A DNA stretch of 64,000 nucleotides from Castellaniella defragrans. GTDB lineage: Bacteria > Pseudomonadota > Gammaproteobacteria > Burkholderiales > Burkholderiaceae_B. The notes under the pieces were generated by a model, which saw nothing but the letters and a program-made list of their open reading frames with translations, had not been told where the DNA came from and did no database searches. Positions 47,836 to 56,871 of this stretch are shown here, piece by piece. Position 1 is the stretch's first letter. Every line of letters begins with the position of its first letter. Both the position numbers and the translations under genes were made by a program. The DNA lies in contig NZ_JACHIB010000015.1 in NCBI RefSeq assembly GCF_014203015.1, positions 1-64,000 of the forward strand, written 5' to 3'.

Positions 47836-48675
47836 ATGAAATACTCCCTGAGCCTGGCCGCGCTGCTGCTGTGCGGCAGCCTGTCCGCCCTGGCGCAGCC
47901 CTCCGGCGACCAGGTCCTGAGCACCCGGCCGCCCTCCGATCAGGCCGCGCCGGCCACACCGGTCACGCCGGCCGAACCGGCCGAACCGGCCGCGCGCGGC
48001 GGCGCGGCGGACAAGGTCCTGTCCACCGCGCCCGCCCAGGCCGTCAGCCGCGCCTTCGAGCAGCGCTTTCCCGGCATCCACGTGGATGCCGTGCGGGTGA
48101 CGCCCATGAACGGGATCTTCGAGGTCCAGGTGGGCCTGGACCTGCTGTACACCGACGCCCAGGTGGACTACGTGCTGCAGGGCTCGATGATCGATGCCCA
48201 TGCGCGCCGCGACCTGACGGCCGAGCGGCTCGAAGCCCTGCAGCAGGTGGCCTTCGACAGCCTGCCGCTGGACCACGCGATCAAGCAGGTCAAGGGCACC
48301 GGCGCGCGCCAGGTCGCCGTGTTCGAGGACCCCAACTGCGGCTATTGCAAGCAGCTGCACCGGACGCTGGAAGACGTGGACGACGTCACGGTCTACACCT
48401 TCCTGTTCCCGATCCTGTCGCCGGACTCCACCACCCGCTCGCGCGACATCTGGTGCGCGGCCGACCCGGCCAAGGCCTGGAAGGCCTGGATGCTGGACGG
48501 TACGAACCCCGCCAAGGCCGAATGCGACACGCCGATCCAGGCCAACCTGGCCCTGGGGCGCAAGCTGAACGTGCAGGGCACGCCGGCCCTGTTCTTCGCC
48601 GACGGCAGCCGGGTCAACGGCGCGCTGCCGCTGGAAGCGCTGAAGAAGAAGCTGGACGCTCAGGGTGCTTCCTGA
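47836..48675 (+). CDS. dsbC: Disulfide isomerase DsbC
   Basis: A 279-residue periplasmic protein. A signal peptide ends ALA. An unusual Pro/Ala linker (residues 21-66) is flanked by the repeat DQVLSTRP and DKVLSTAP. The DsbC dimerisation domain and thioredoxin domain follow, with CGYC at 168-171 in EDPNCGYCKQL and the cis-Pro in VQGTPALFF. It shuffles wrong disulfides. The linker is longer than in E. coli DsbC. Confidence 0.93.
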   Translation: MKYSLSLAALLLCGSLSALAQPSGDQVLSTRPPSDQAAPATPVTPAEPAEPAARGGAADKVLSTAPAQAVSRAFEQRFPGIHVDAVRVTPMNGIFEVQVGLDLLYTDAQVDYVLQGSMIDAHARRDLTAERLEALQQVAFDSLPLDHAIKQVKGTGARQVAVFEDPNCGYCKQLHRTLEDVDDVTVYTFLFPILSPDSTTRSRDIWCAADPAKAWKAWMLDGTNPAKAECDTPIQANLALGRKLNVQGTPALFFADGSRVNGALPLEALKKKLDAQGAS

Positions 48676-50193
48676 TCAGCGCATCGGCGAGCTCGGGTGG
48701 TGTCTGTAACCGCTTATGGTTTGGAAATCATCGTCGGAAATAAGATCCAGATTACGCAAGTGTTCAAGTAGCGCGGCCGTTCCTATTTCGAACTTGTTGG
48801 CAAGATGCTTGATCGTGGATGCCTCTCGGGGGTCTTTCGTGCTCAACGCTTTTTCCAAAGCATGTGGAGTGGCAAGAAACATGGCGGCGAAGGCATTGGC
48901 TCGTTTCTCGACCCGTGCCGATGACCAGGGGCCGCTGATGTGCGAGAGGCGCCTTGCACGTGAACGATCGAACAGGATGTGGCAGAACTCGTGCGCCAGG
49001 GTGAATCTCCGCCCTCGGGAATTACTGTTGAACTTATGGCTCGCATTGATGACGATGGCTGGGGAGAAATCTTGACCAGCAATCGCGACGCCGCGAATGC
49101 CGCTGGTTTCCAGGTGCGTTTCCAGAATGGTGATACCCAAGTCCGTCAGAAGTTGTTCGATATCGATAAACGCTGTGCAAGGATCTATACGAAGCGATTC
49201 CCGGATCTGGTAGGCGAGTTCATAGCCGTGCGCATAGGGCTGCAAGTATTCGTAGATCGATGGTGATGAAACGAGTGCATTGAGTTGTTCGTGTTCGTGG
49301 CCTTGATGCTGTCGTATCAGTACATCGAATAACGCACGTGCGTCGTGTGCGCCAATGTCCACGTTCAGGCCGCCGAACATCAGCACGGGCGCATCAAATC
49401 CAGTAATGACGGGGGGGGTTGCCAATGCTCTTCTGTTCGGAGTCCATCGGCCCGCTTGCACCCCTTCCCTGATGATGTTCAAGATTTCGTTTGTCACGTG
49501 CACGGCTTCGAGCTCGGCGGGCTGGCTCCGTAGAACGGAGTCGAGTCGGGTGCGCAATGCGTCTACTTGTGTCCGATCGCATTCCGTAGCCGGCCGTGCC
49601 GACGAAGTGGCCCATCGCAGAAAATCCCAGAGTGGAGCAGCGACTTCATCGACGGCAAGGAGGGCCGTGCCGGGGTTCAGGCTCAGTTCAAATCCTGTGG
49701 GCGCAAACTCGGGCTGCTTGTCGAGCCAGGATACTTCGATATTGTCTTCGACCCTGCGAATAAAAATATGGGGATACAGGGCGCTTGGATCGGCGGAGCG
49801 CAGTGCGTGCCGTATCCACCAGGATTTGACTCGTTTGTAGATCTCTTTGTCCCTGGGGAAATCCGACCCCATGTACCGCTCGAGATCGGCGGTAACGGTG
49901 AACGCGGCCGAGTCTCCCGCACGAGTTGGCCAGACATAGGCTTCCTCGTGCATCAGCCATTTCCATTGCTTGAGCATCCAGGACACCACGGGCCCGAGAT
50001 ACCATTGGATTGCATCCTGCGATCTGCCGTGGATGCGGTGCTCCGTCAGAATAACCCCCCCGACTTTTATGCACAATTCTCCCATCGACCATCCGTATTC
50101 TTTGGGCAGCCGCTCCCTGGGCTCTCGATCTTCCAGCCATCGAGCCGAAATTTCAAAGCGATTGGGATCGCCGAATCTCTGCATGTCCATCAT
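48676..50193 (-). CDS. ImmA/IrrE-family metallopeptidase with novel N-terminal region
   Basis: A 505-residue protein. The C-terminal part (about 325-480) is an ImmA/IrrE peptidase. The zinc motif is HEFCH at 401-405 in FTLAHEFCHILFDRS, with the third ligand Glu-429 in VEKRANAFAAMFL and the AIVINASHKFNSNSRGRRFT segment before it. The first 300 residues (for example YGWSMGELCIKVGGVILTEH and WKWLMHEEAYVWP) match no domain I can name. It starts within the stop of an upstream small gene (ATGA). Base composition is visibly less GC-rich than its surroundings, suggesting transfer. Such peptidases often cleave repressors or antitoxins, so a stress- or phage-responsive role is possible but not shown. 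Confidence 0.8.
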   Translation of the reverse strand: MMDMQRFGDPNRFEISARWLEDREPRERLPKEYGWSMGELCIKVGGVILTEHRIHGRSQDAIQWYLGPVVSWMLKQWKWLMHEEAYVWPTRAGDSAAFTVTADLERYMGSDFPRDKEIYKRVKSWWIRHALRSADPSALYPHIFIRRVEDNIEVSWLDKQPEFAPTGFELSLNPGTALLAVDEVAAPLWDFLRWATSSARPATECDRTQVDALRTRLDSVLRSQPAELEAVHVTNEILNIIREGVQAGRWTPNRRALATPPVITGFDAPVLMFGGLNVDIGAHDARALFDVLIRQHQGHEHEQLNALVSSPSIYEYLQPYAHGYELAYQIRESLRIDPCTAFIDIEQLLTDLGITILETHLETSGIRGVAIAGQDFSPAIVINASHKFNSNSRGRRFTLAHEFCHILFDRSRARRLSHISGPWSSARVEKRANAFAAMFLATPHALEKALSTKDPREASTIKHLANKFEIGTAALLEHLRNLDLISDDDFQTISGYRHHPSSPMR

Positions 50194-50603
50194 TGGGTAT
50201 CACTGTTCAAAGCCCAGTCGATGTTGCTCCTGGAAAAGCTTCTGTACTTTTTGATCTGCCGGTTCGTCACCAGGTTTTCTGTGAGCCATTTGTCAACGAG
50301 ATCGCCGGGAACGCTTTCCCAGGGGATGGGATAGCCATGCCAATGGCCATCGTTGGTGGGTTTCGCCTCGAAGGCGATTCCTTTTCTGGTTGCGTAGCGG
50401 CGCTCTTCTCCTTGAGGATGGGGAAGCGCATTTTCAAAAAGGTCGTGAGCTTCAGTCTGTGGCCATTCGTGGTCGAATGGGTCGTTCCCTAGATTGCGGG
50501 TGGATGTGGCGTGCGTCCATTCCGGGCACAAAGTCCCCTTGGCGCCTTGTGCCGGCCGGTCTTTGTGCTTCTCCGATCCACGATAGGAGCTGGTGGCTGC
50601 GCT
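50190..50603 (-). CDS. Hypothetical protein coupled to the ImmA/IrrE gene
   Basis: About 137 residues from ATG 50603; alternative starts at ATG 50642 or GTG 50747 would lengthen it to 150 or 185. I do not recognise it. The sequence is polar, rich in His, Trp and Glu, with a conserved-looking C-terminal part HGYPIPWESVPGDLVDKWL and RQIKKYRSFSRSNIDWAL that could be a small helical DNA-binding or adaptor unit. No signal peptide or membrane segment. It overlaps the metallopeptidase gene by four bases and shares its lower GC. It might be the partner, substrate or regulator of the peptidase. Confidence 0.6.
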   Translation of the reverse strand, partial: SAATSSYRGSEKHKDRPAQGAKGTLCPEWTHATSTRNLGNDPFDHEWPQTEAHDLFENALPHPQGEERRYATRKGIAFEAKPTNDGHWHGYPIPWESVPGDLVDKWLTENLVTNRQIKKYRSFSRSNIDWALNSDTQ

Positions 50604-50656
50604 CATGAGAAGTTCGGCGAGTAATAGCCCGGCATGCCGCATCGCTGGACTGATGC

Positions 50657-50687
50657 GGTTCCATTGCTGGAGTTTATCAATGGAACC
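50657..50687. repeat. Inverted repeat upstream of the ImmA/IrrE module
   Basis: Perfect 10-bp arms GGTTCCATTG (50657-50666) and CAATGGAACC (50678-50687) with an 11-bp AT-rich loop. It lies 54-84 bases upstream of the preferred start of the small gene, which suits an operator or a small hairpin. No T-run follows on either strand. Confidence 0.6.
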
Positions 50688-50790
50688 GAACTTCCGGCCA
50701 TCTGAAGAGGTGCTTGCCGGCCTCGCCCTGAAATCATGGCATTGCACGGCCGATGCATGCGCCGGGCGCCGGCTGCGCGCCCGACGGCGG

Positions 50791-51942
50791 TCACTTCAGC
50801 AGCGTCCAGGCGCCGTTCTTGACGGTGATGAGTTCGCGGCCGCGCTGGTCGAAGCCGCTGTGGTCCTCGGGGCTCATGGTGTAGACGCCCTGGGTGGCCA
50901 CCAGTTCGTGCGTCTGCTCCAGGGCGTCGCGCAGGGCGCGGCGGAATTCCGGCGTGCCCGGCCTGGCGGACTTCAGGGCGACGGGGATGGCGTGCTGCAG
51001 CAGCAGGCCGGCGTCGTAGACGTTGGCCCCGAAGGTGGCGGGCTTCTCGCCGTATTTCGCCTCGTAGCGCTGGATGTAGTCCTGGGCGATGGGCTTGGAC
51101 GGATTGCTGTCGGGGATCTCGGGCAGCACGAGCATCAGGCTGGCGGCCAGGATGGTGCCTTCGGCCGACTTGCCGGCGAACTTCAGGAAGGCGGGCAGGG
51201 CGGCGCCGTGGGTCTGGTAGAAGCGGCCCTTGTAGCCTTGCTGCGCCAGCGTGGCCTGCGGCAGGGCGGCGGCGCCGCCCGTGCCGGCGACCAGGATGGC
51301 GTCGGGCTTGGCCGCCAGCAGCTTCAGGGCCTGCCCGGTGACGGAGCTGTCGGTGCGCTGGTAGCGTTCGACCACGGTCAGATTCAGGCCCTTGTCCTTG
51401 GCCATGCGGCTGAAGACCTGGTACCAGTCGTCGCCGTAGGCGTCGGCGAAGCCGATGAAGCCCACGGTCTTGATGCCGCGTGCGACCATGTCCTGCACCA
51501 GCGCCTGGGCGATGATCTCGGTGTTCTGGGTGGTCTTGAAGGCCCACTTCTTCTGTTCGGTCATGGGCAGCACCACCGAGGCCGCGCCCACCGGCGCCAG
51601 CATCGGCGTGCCGGATTCGGCGGCGAACTGCAGCACGCTCATGGAATTGGGCGATCCGGTGGGGCCGATCAGGGCGTCCACGCGAGCCTCGGTGATCAGC
51701 TTCTTGAAGGCCGTGACGGTCTGCGTCGGATCGCTGGCGTCGTCCAGCGTGATGTATTCGATGTTCTGCCCGCCCGCCTGGGTCGGCAGCAGCGGCACCG
51801 TGTTCTTCTGGGGGATGCCGACCAGGGCGGTCGGGCCGGTGGCGGACACCACCACGCCGACTTTCACCTGGGCATGGGCGTGGAGCGGAAAGGCCAGGGC
51901 CAGGGCGGCAGCCAGGGCGGCACCGGGGATGCGGATGTTCAC
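50791..51942 (-). CDS. ABC transporter substrate-binding protein, branched-chain amino-acid type
   Basis: A 383-residue periplasmic binding protein of the LivK type. A signal peptide ends AHAQ, then VKVGVVVSATGPTALVGIPQ, with ALIGPTGSPNSMSVLQFAAE and KTVGFIGFADAYGDDWYQVF in the Peripla_BP_6 fold. The start is GTG 51942 with AGGAGAC upstream. No permease or ATPase genes are adjacent, so it is an orphan receptor. The chemoreceptor gene next door suggests it could also serve sensing. Ligand unknown; relatives bind amino acids or aromatic acids. Confidence 0.9.
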   Translation of the reverse strand: MNIRIPGAALAAALALAFPLHAHAQVKVGVVVSATGPTALVGIPQKNTVPLLPTQAGGQNIEYITLDDASDPTQTVTAFKKLITEARVDALIGPTGSPNSMSVLQFAAESGTPMLAPVGAASVVLPMTEQKKWAFKTTQNTEIIAQALVQDMVARGIKTVGFIGFADAYGDDWYQVFSRMAKDKGLNLTVVERYQRTDSSVTGQALKLLAAKPDAILVAGTGGAAALPQATLAQQGYKGRFYQTHGAALPAFLKFAGKSAEGTILAASLMLVLPEIPDSNPSKPIAQDYIQRYEAKYGEKPATFGANVYDAGLLLQHAIPVALKSARPGTPEFRRALRDALEQTHELVATQGVYTMSPEDHSGFDQRGRELITVKNGAWTLLK

Positions 51943-52013
51943 GGCGGATGTCTCCTGAATGAAGCACGGCCCGCGATTGCGGGCCGTGCACGAATCATGC
52001 GTGATTGTAATAC

Positions 52014-53858
52014 TCAGAACTCGGTCCACTCCTCGGTGTCGGCCGAGGCCGGAGCGGGCTTGCCGGGCGCGCGCAGGGCCGGCTTCGCGGCCGCGCGCGG
52101 CGCGGGCGCATCGGCCGGGGCGTCGTGGCGGGGCCGGTGCGGCGCGGGGCTGACGACCTTTTCCGGCGCCGAGGGAATGCGCGCCGGCTGGGCCGCGCGT
52201 GCGGCGCCGGCGCCCGCGGCGGCGGCCTCCGCCTGGGCCGCGCGCGCGCCCGCCTGGGCACCGGCCTGCGCACCGGTCCGGGCGCGCGCATGGGCGCCGC
52301 CCTGGGCGCCGGCCGCATCGCTCTGGCTCAGCGTGAAGGTGGCGACCAGGTGCGCCAGGGTGTCGGCCTGCTCCTGCAGGCTGGAAGCCGCGGCGGCCGA
52401 TTCTTCCACCAGGCTGGCGTTCTGGCGCGTGACGTCGTCCATCTGCGTGACGGCGGCATTGATCTCCTCGATGCCGGTGGTCTGCTCGCGGCTGGCCGCG
52501 CTGATCTCGCCCATGATGTCGGTGACGCGGTTGATGCTGTCGACGATGTCCTGCATCGTGGCGCCCGCGCGCGAGGCCTGCTCGTTGCCCTTGGCGGTCG
52601 ATTCCACCGAGGTGTCGATCAGGCCCTTGATCTCCTTGGCCGCGCCGGCCGAGCGCTGGGCGAGCGCGCGCACCTCGGAGGCCACCACGGCGAAGCCGCG
52701 GCCCTGTTCGCCGGCGCGCGCGGCCTCGACCGCGGCGTTGAGCGCCAGGATGTTGGTCTGGAAGGCGATGGAGTCGATCACGCCGATGATGTCGGCGACC
52801 TGCTGGGACTTGGTGTTGATCTCGCTCATGGTGGAGACCAGCTCGGCGACGATGGCCCCGCCGTCGGTGGCGGTCTTGGCGGCCGAGGCGGCCAGGGTGT
52901 TGGCCTGCTGGGCGTTGTCGGCGTTCTGGCGTACGGTGGCGGTGATTTCCTCCATCGTGGCGGCGGTCTCGGCCAGGGAACTGGCCTGCTGCTCGGTGCG
53001 CGAGGACAGGTCCAGGTTGCCGGCGCTGATCTGGCTTGAGGCCGAGGCGATGGCGTCCGAGCCGGTGCGCACCTCGGTCATGGCGCCGCGCAGGTTGCGC
53101 GTCATGGTGGCCAGCGCGCTCAGCAGCTGGCCGATTTCGTTGGCCGAATCCACGTGGATTTCATGGCTGAGGTCGCGCTGCGCGATGGCCTCGGCGGCCG
53201 CGACCGCGCGGCGCAGCGGCCCGGTGATGGCGCGCATGACGCGCCAGGCGAACAGGGGGCCGAGGATCAGGGCCAGGATCGTGGCCAGCGCGAGGATGCG
53301 TTCGCTCAGCACGGCCTGGTCCGCCGCCCGCCGCTGGGCGTGGTCCACCTGCTCCTGCTGGTAGCTGCGCAGGGCCTCGATGCTGGCGAGATAGGTCCGG
53401 TTGATCTCCGGCAGCCGTTCACGGACGACGTCGAGGGCGGCCGTGGCCTGGCGGGCGTCCAGCGCCTTGTAGATGGTGTCCAGGGTGTTCAGGTAGCTGG
53501 CGCGCTGGTCCATGATGTGCTGGAAGAGGCGGCGCGATTCAGGCACGGTGAACAGGGCGTCCGCCTGCCGCGTGTAGTCCGCGATCCGCGCCGTCGCGCC
53601 GTCGATGCCCTGCTTGAAGTACCCGATCATCTTCGGATCCGAGGCCAGGGCGTAGGCCATGACCTGGTTGGCCCGGACGTCCACGTCCCGGGTCCATTGG
53701 TCCATCAGCTGGCTGGCCTGCTGGCGCTGGCCGACTTCAGCGGCGATCGATTGGGCGTTGAATGCGTTCCAGATGCCGATCAGCGCCAGGATCAGCGCCA
53801 GGAACAGGATGAAGCCGAAAGCCGCGGCGAGCCGCGTGCTGATCTTGAGGTTTTTCAT
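52014..53858 (-). CDS. Methyl-accepting chemotaxis protein
   Basis: A 614-residue transmembrane chemoreceptor. It has an N-terminal helix (about 8-30), a periplasmic four-helix-bundle sensor (about 31-190), a second helix ([17 protein letters not shown]), HAMP and a long signalling domain. The hairpin tip is in [20 protein letters not shown] and [19 protein letters not shown]. An Ala/Pro-rich linker leads to the C-terminal EEWTEF, a CheR-tethering pentapeptide as in Tar/Tsr. Ligand unknown. It lies 71 bp upstream of the binding-protein gene on the same strand. Confidence 0.95.
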   Translation of the reverse strand: MKNLKISTRLAAAFGFILFLALILALIGIWNAFNAQSIAAEVGQRQQASQLMDQWTRDVDVRANQVMAYALASDPKMIGYFKQGIDGATARIADYTRQADALFTVPESRRLFQHIMDQRASYLNTLDTIYKALDARQATAALDVVRERLPEINRTYLASIEALRSYQQEQVDHAQRRAADQAVLSERILALATILALILGPLFAWRVMRAITGPLRRAVAAAEAIAQRDLSHEIHVDSANEIGQLLSALATMTRNLRGAMTEVRTGSDAIASASSQISAGNLDLSSRTEQQASSLAETAATMEEITATVRQNADNAQQANTLAASAAKTATDGGAIVAELVSTMSEINTKSQQVADIIGVIDSIAFQTNILALNAAVEAARAGEQGRGFAVVASEVRALAQRSAGAAKEIKGLIDTSVESTAKGNEQASRAGATMQDIVDSINRVTDIMGEISAASREQTTGIEEINAAVTQMDDVTRQNASLVEESAAAASSLQEQADTLAHLVATFTLSQSDAAGAQGGAHARARTGAQAGAQAGARAAQAEAAAAGAGAARAAQPARIPSAPEKVVSPAPHRPRHDAPADAPAPRAAAKPALRAPGKPAPASADTEEWTEF

Positions 53859-54023
53859 GAGGGTTCGGCGGCGTACGCCGTGTGGGGAAGGATACCCTCA
53901 ATGTTAGGGAAAACCCTGGGCTCATGATCGATCCAGCAGCGGGCAATAGCCGCCCCAGTATTTCGTTTATCGCCGCTTAACCCCTTTGTTCATGCGGGAA
54001 TCGCATGGGAATCGCTCCAGGCT

Positions 54024-54680
54024 TCAGGTGGCCGTCAGGCGGTAGGCGTCGGTGCCCAGGCGCGATATGCCGCGGGCGGCGAAGTGCGGCTCCTGGTCGA
54101 GGATGTCGCGGTGCTCCAGCCGTTCGATGCGCCAGCGCTCGCCGTAGAGCGCGCGGACCTCGGATTCCGGCACGGAAAACGGCGGGCCGTCCATTTCCGC
54201 CTGCGGGTAGTCCAGGGTCAGCAGCAGCGTGCGGCAGCCGGCGGGCAGCTGGTCGTAGACGTGGCGCACGTAGCGCGTGCGCAATGCCGGCGGCAGGGCG
54301 ATCAGGGCGGCACGGTCGTAGCAGGCCGCGCAGCCGGCCAGGGTGGCCGCATCCAGGCCGAAGATGTCGCCGCACAGGAACTCGATCGATCCGGCGCGGT
54401 ACAGCGTGCCCCGCGGCGTGGTGCGGATGTCGGGCCGCAGCGCGTGTTCCTCGAAGAACTGCCCGACGGCGATCGGCGACAGTTCCACGGCGAGCACGGC
54501 GTGGCCTTGTTCCGCCAGCCAGGCGACGTCCAGGGACTTGCCCGCCAGGGGCACCAGCACCCGGCTGCCGGCCGGCAGGCCGAGCCCGGGCCAGTGCTTC
54601 TGCAGCAGCGGCATGACGCGCGATTGATGGAAGCCGGTCTGCCCGTGCTCCCAGCGTTGCAGCCAGAAATCCGTATCCAT
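54024..54680 (-). CDS. tpm: Thiopurine S-methyltransferase
   Basis: A 218-residue SAM-dependent methyltransferase. The N-terminal [15 protein letters not shown], the SAM-binding [20 protein letters not shown] and [19 protein letters not shown] match the bacterial Tpm family. It methylates thiopurines and, in some bacteria, selenium or tellurium compounds. ATG 54680 gives the usual start; an ATG nine codons earlier is less likely. Confidence 0.93.
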   Translation of the reverse strand: MDTDFWLQRWEHGQTGFHQSRVMPLLQKHWPGLGLPAGSRVLVPLAGKSLDVAWLAEQGHAVLAVELSPIAVGQFFEEHALRPDIRTTPRGTLYRAGSIEFLCGDIFGLDAATLAGCAACYDRAALIALPPALRTRYVRHVYDQLPAGCRTLLLTLDYPQAEMDGPPFSVPESEVRALYGERWRIERLEHRDILDQEPHFAARGISRLGTDAYRLTAT

Positions 54681-54749
54681 GTCTCGTGTTCCATCCGGAA
54701 ACCGCAAGTCCCCAGTGTAGCGGTTCCTGGATGGTTCCCTGGGTGGCGG

Positions 54750-55640
54750 TCAGAAGTGGTATTCGACCTGCAGCGCGGGCGCGGTCGTCAGGATGCCGTC
54801 CTTCTTCGCGCCGTTGCCGAAGTAGCGGTTGCCGAACTTGTTGTGCCAGTATTCATAGCCGACCCCGACCCATAGCGTGTTCTTCTTGTCGAACATCATC
54901 TGTCCGACGTCGGCCATGAGCGAAGCCCGCACCAGGATTTCCGGCTCGGTTGCCACATCGGCGTAGTCGCGGCCCTTCTTGCTGTTGTAATTCGCAAAGC
55001 CCTGGAATTTCAGGGGGACCCGTCCGGCCTGGAACGGCAGACCCCAGGCCAGGCTCACGATCCATTGCGGATCGAATGCGACGTTGGCCTCGGGGCAGGC
55101 CGGGGCGCCCAGGCCGCAATGGTTCCATTCCTTGCCCCAGAGAAGGCTCAGGTCGACAAAGCCTTTGGGCACGTCGAATTTGAGCGTCGGGCCGAGCACC
55201 AGCAGGCGCTTGCGGGGAGCGAACGCTGTGTTTTTCGTGCTCAGGTCAAAGCCCGCCGTCAAGGCGACGTCCTTGACGGGGCCGAAGGCCAGGTCCCGAT
55301 CGAAGACCTTGTCCAGGAGCAACTGGTGCCGGTAGGTCAGGTAGGCCTCGGTCGCGCCTCCCGTGCTGCTTTCGTTGCGCGAGCCGCCGTTCGTCGGGTC
55401 GTTGCTGCTGGATTGCAGGATGTCGATGTTCAGGAAGTTCTGTCCGTAGTCGTAGCCGCTGGCGTGGGTGAAGGACAGGATGTTCTTCGTGATGGTTTCC
55501 GGATTCGTGGGTTCCGTGTACGACGGGCTGTAGCGGTAGCCGACGAAGTTGTCGCTCCAGTTGGCGGCGTGGGCGGTGCCCGCGGATACGCTCAGTCCGA
55601 GGCAGGTGGCGGCCAGCAGGCGCAGCGACTGTTTTTGCAT
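54750..55640 (-). CDS. Outer-membrane Tsx/OmpK-like channel
   Basis: A 296-residue outer-membrane protein. After the signal peptide (ending AHA) the mature part starts NWSDNFVGYRYSPSYTEP and ends in aromatic ALQVEYHF. The pattern (GYDYGQNFLNIDIL, EAYLTYRHQLLLDK, GYEYWHNKFGN) fits the nucleoside-specific Tsx / OmpK family. Substrate unknown. It stands alone, with 109 bp to tpm. Confidence 0.82.
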   Translation of the reverse strand: MQKQSLRLLAATCLGLSVSAGTAHAANWSDNFVGYRYSPSYTEPTNPETITKNILSFTHASGYDYGQNFLNIDILQSSSNDPTNGGSRNESSTGGATEAYLTYRHQLLLDKVFDRDLAFGPVKDVALTAGFDLSTKNTAFAPRKRLLVLGPTLKFDVPKGFVDLSLLWGKEWNHCGLGAPACPEANVAFDPQWIVSLAWGLPFQAGRVPLKFQGFANYNSKKGRDYADVATEPEILVRASLMADVGQMMFDKKNTLWVGVGYEYWHNKFGNRYFGNGAKKDGILTTAPALQVEYHF

Positions 55641-55932
55641 AGTGTCTCCAGTGCTATTGTTTTCGAGAGGGACGGCGGCGGATGTTCCGCGATGCCGCGC
55701 GCCTGATGCGGCGCCCCGCTAACGTAACGAAGTGTTGGCCTCACGGGCATGCCGGGATCCTGATAGTGCGAATATGGGTTTTGCGATACATACCGGCGGG
55801 CGGGGGCCGGCGGCGGGAGGGGACGGGAAATCCCTGTGTCATGGCGACACAGGCCCATACATCGGGAAACTTGAAATGCCCCGCCTCCGCCGCGATCATG
55901 AAACGGTCGATCACGTCATGCGGGAGTACAGG

Positions 55933-56304
55933 ATGAGCCAGCTGATGAAAGGCTTTCTAGCCGCGTCCGTTATCGCGTTGGGCCTGGCGGGTCCTTTGGC
56001 GGTGCCCCGGACGGCGGGCGCGCAGACGGCCTACGAGGCCGTGGACCAGCCGACCGACGAGCAGCTGCAGCGTTATGCGGCCGCCGTGCGCAAGGTCAGC
56101 GCCGTGGCGGCGGAATATCAGCCCAAGCTCGAGGCCGCCCAGGACGAGCCGGCCAAGCAGGCGGTCCGCGTCGAGGCCGACCAGAAGATGGTGGACCAGG
56201 TCGAAGCGGGCGGCATGAGCGTCGCCGAATACAACGGCATCAGCCGCGCCGTGCGCGAGAACCCCGAACTGCGCCAGAAGGTCGAGCGCATGGTCGGCCA
56301 GTGA
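55933..56304 (+). CDS. DUF4168 domain-containing secreted protein
   Basis: A 123-residue secreted protein. A signal peptide (MSQLMKGFLAASVIALGLAG... AGAQ) is followed by a helical DUF4168 domain: QLQRYAAAVRKVSAVAAEY and MSVAEYNGISRAVRENPELR. Function unknown. GGGAG precedes ATG 55933. Confidence 0.85.
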   Translation: MSQLMKGFLAASVIALGLAGPLAVPRTAGAQTAYEAVDQPTDEQLQRYAAAVRKVSAVAAEYQPKLEAAQDEPAKQAVRVEADQKMVDQVEAGGMSVAEYNGISRAVRENPELRQKVERMVGQ

Positions 56305-56424
56305 CGACGATGCGCCGGGTCCGTCCGGCCCCGGGGCCGATCCGCCCGGCGGCCGGAGGCGCGGGGTCGGCGGGGATGCCGTCCGCCGGCTCCAGGATCG
56401 CGCGGGCGTTCCGCCCGGGCGGAA

Positions 56425-56613
56425 TCAGTTTTTTTCGGACCAGAACACGCCGCCGGTGGCCCAACGGTCCTTGCTGATCTCCGTCAGGATGATGTCCACC
56501 GATTCCGGCGCGCAGCCCAGGACTTCGCAGGTGCGTTCGGTCAGGGCACGGACGAGTTCGCGTTTCTTTTCGGGGGTGCGGCCCTCGAACAATTCGATGT
56601 GCATGGTCGGCAT
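56425..56613 (-). CDS. 4-oxalocrotonate tautomerase family protein
   Basis: A 62-residue tautomerase-superfamily protein starting MPTMHIELFEGRTPEKKREL, so Pro-1 is exposed after Met removal. IILTEISKDRWATGGVFW matches the C-terminal half of 4-oxalocrotonate tautomerases. No pathway genes are next to it, so the substrate is unknown. A 7-bp tandem repeat lies 42-82 bases upstream of its start, possibly within its promoter. Confidence 0.85.
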   Translation of the reverse strand: MPTMHIELFEGRTPEKKRELVRALTERTCEVLGCAPESVDIILTEISKDRWATGGVFWSEKN

Positions 56614-56654
56614 GGCGTGGCTCCGGTGAAGTGAGGAGAGGGAGGCTAGCATAA

Positions 56655-56695
56655 CCCGCCTCCCGCCTCCCGCCTCCCGCCTCCCGCCTCCCGCC
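56655..56695. repeat. Heptanucleotide tandem repeat (TCCCGCC)n
   Basis: Five perfect TCCCGCC units preceded by a partial unit CCCGCC, head to tail, in the gap between the tautomerase (minus) and the TRAP operon (plus). It lies 42-82 bases upstream of the tautomerase start, where promoter spacing could be affected by slippage. Confidence 0.92.
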
Positions 56696-56777
56696 AGCCA
56701 CAGCCCGGCCATTTTCCCTCCCCTTCCTCTTCCCCCGGACGACCGCTTTCCCCCGCCGGCGGCATCGGTATTTACCC

Positions 56778-56812
56778 TTGATATGTTGTAAATATATTTA
56801 TTGGATATTAGA
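56778..56812 (+). promoter_or_regulatory. AT-rich promoter/operator region of the TRAP operon
   Basis: A sharply AT-rich stretch 60-95 bases before dctP. It has a -35-like TTGATA (56778-56783), a 12-bp palindrome TAAATATATTTA (56789-56800) and a -10-like GATATT (56804-56809). The palindrome may be an operator, for example of the GntR regulator at 62270. Hexamer spacing is not ideal. Confidence 0.4.
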
Positions 56813-56871
56813 CTGGTGCCAACGCGCATGCCTGGAGGGCCGTCGCGTATTCCATATCCAAGGGGGAGACC

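Noticed and set aside
45191-47959. A 922-codon minus-strand frame opposite mltA and the hydroxylase gene
   Set aside because: Antisense to clear genes; low-complexity composition.
48676-50747. A prophage or insertion-sequence remnant around the low-GC island
   Set aside because: No integrase, transposase, attachment-site duplication or terminal repeats are visible at the edges.
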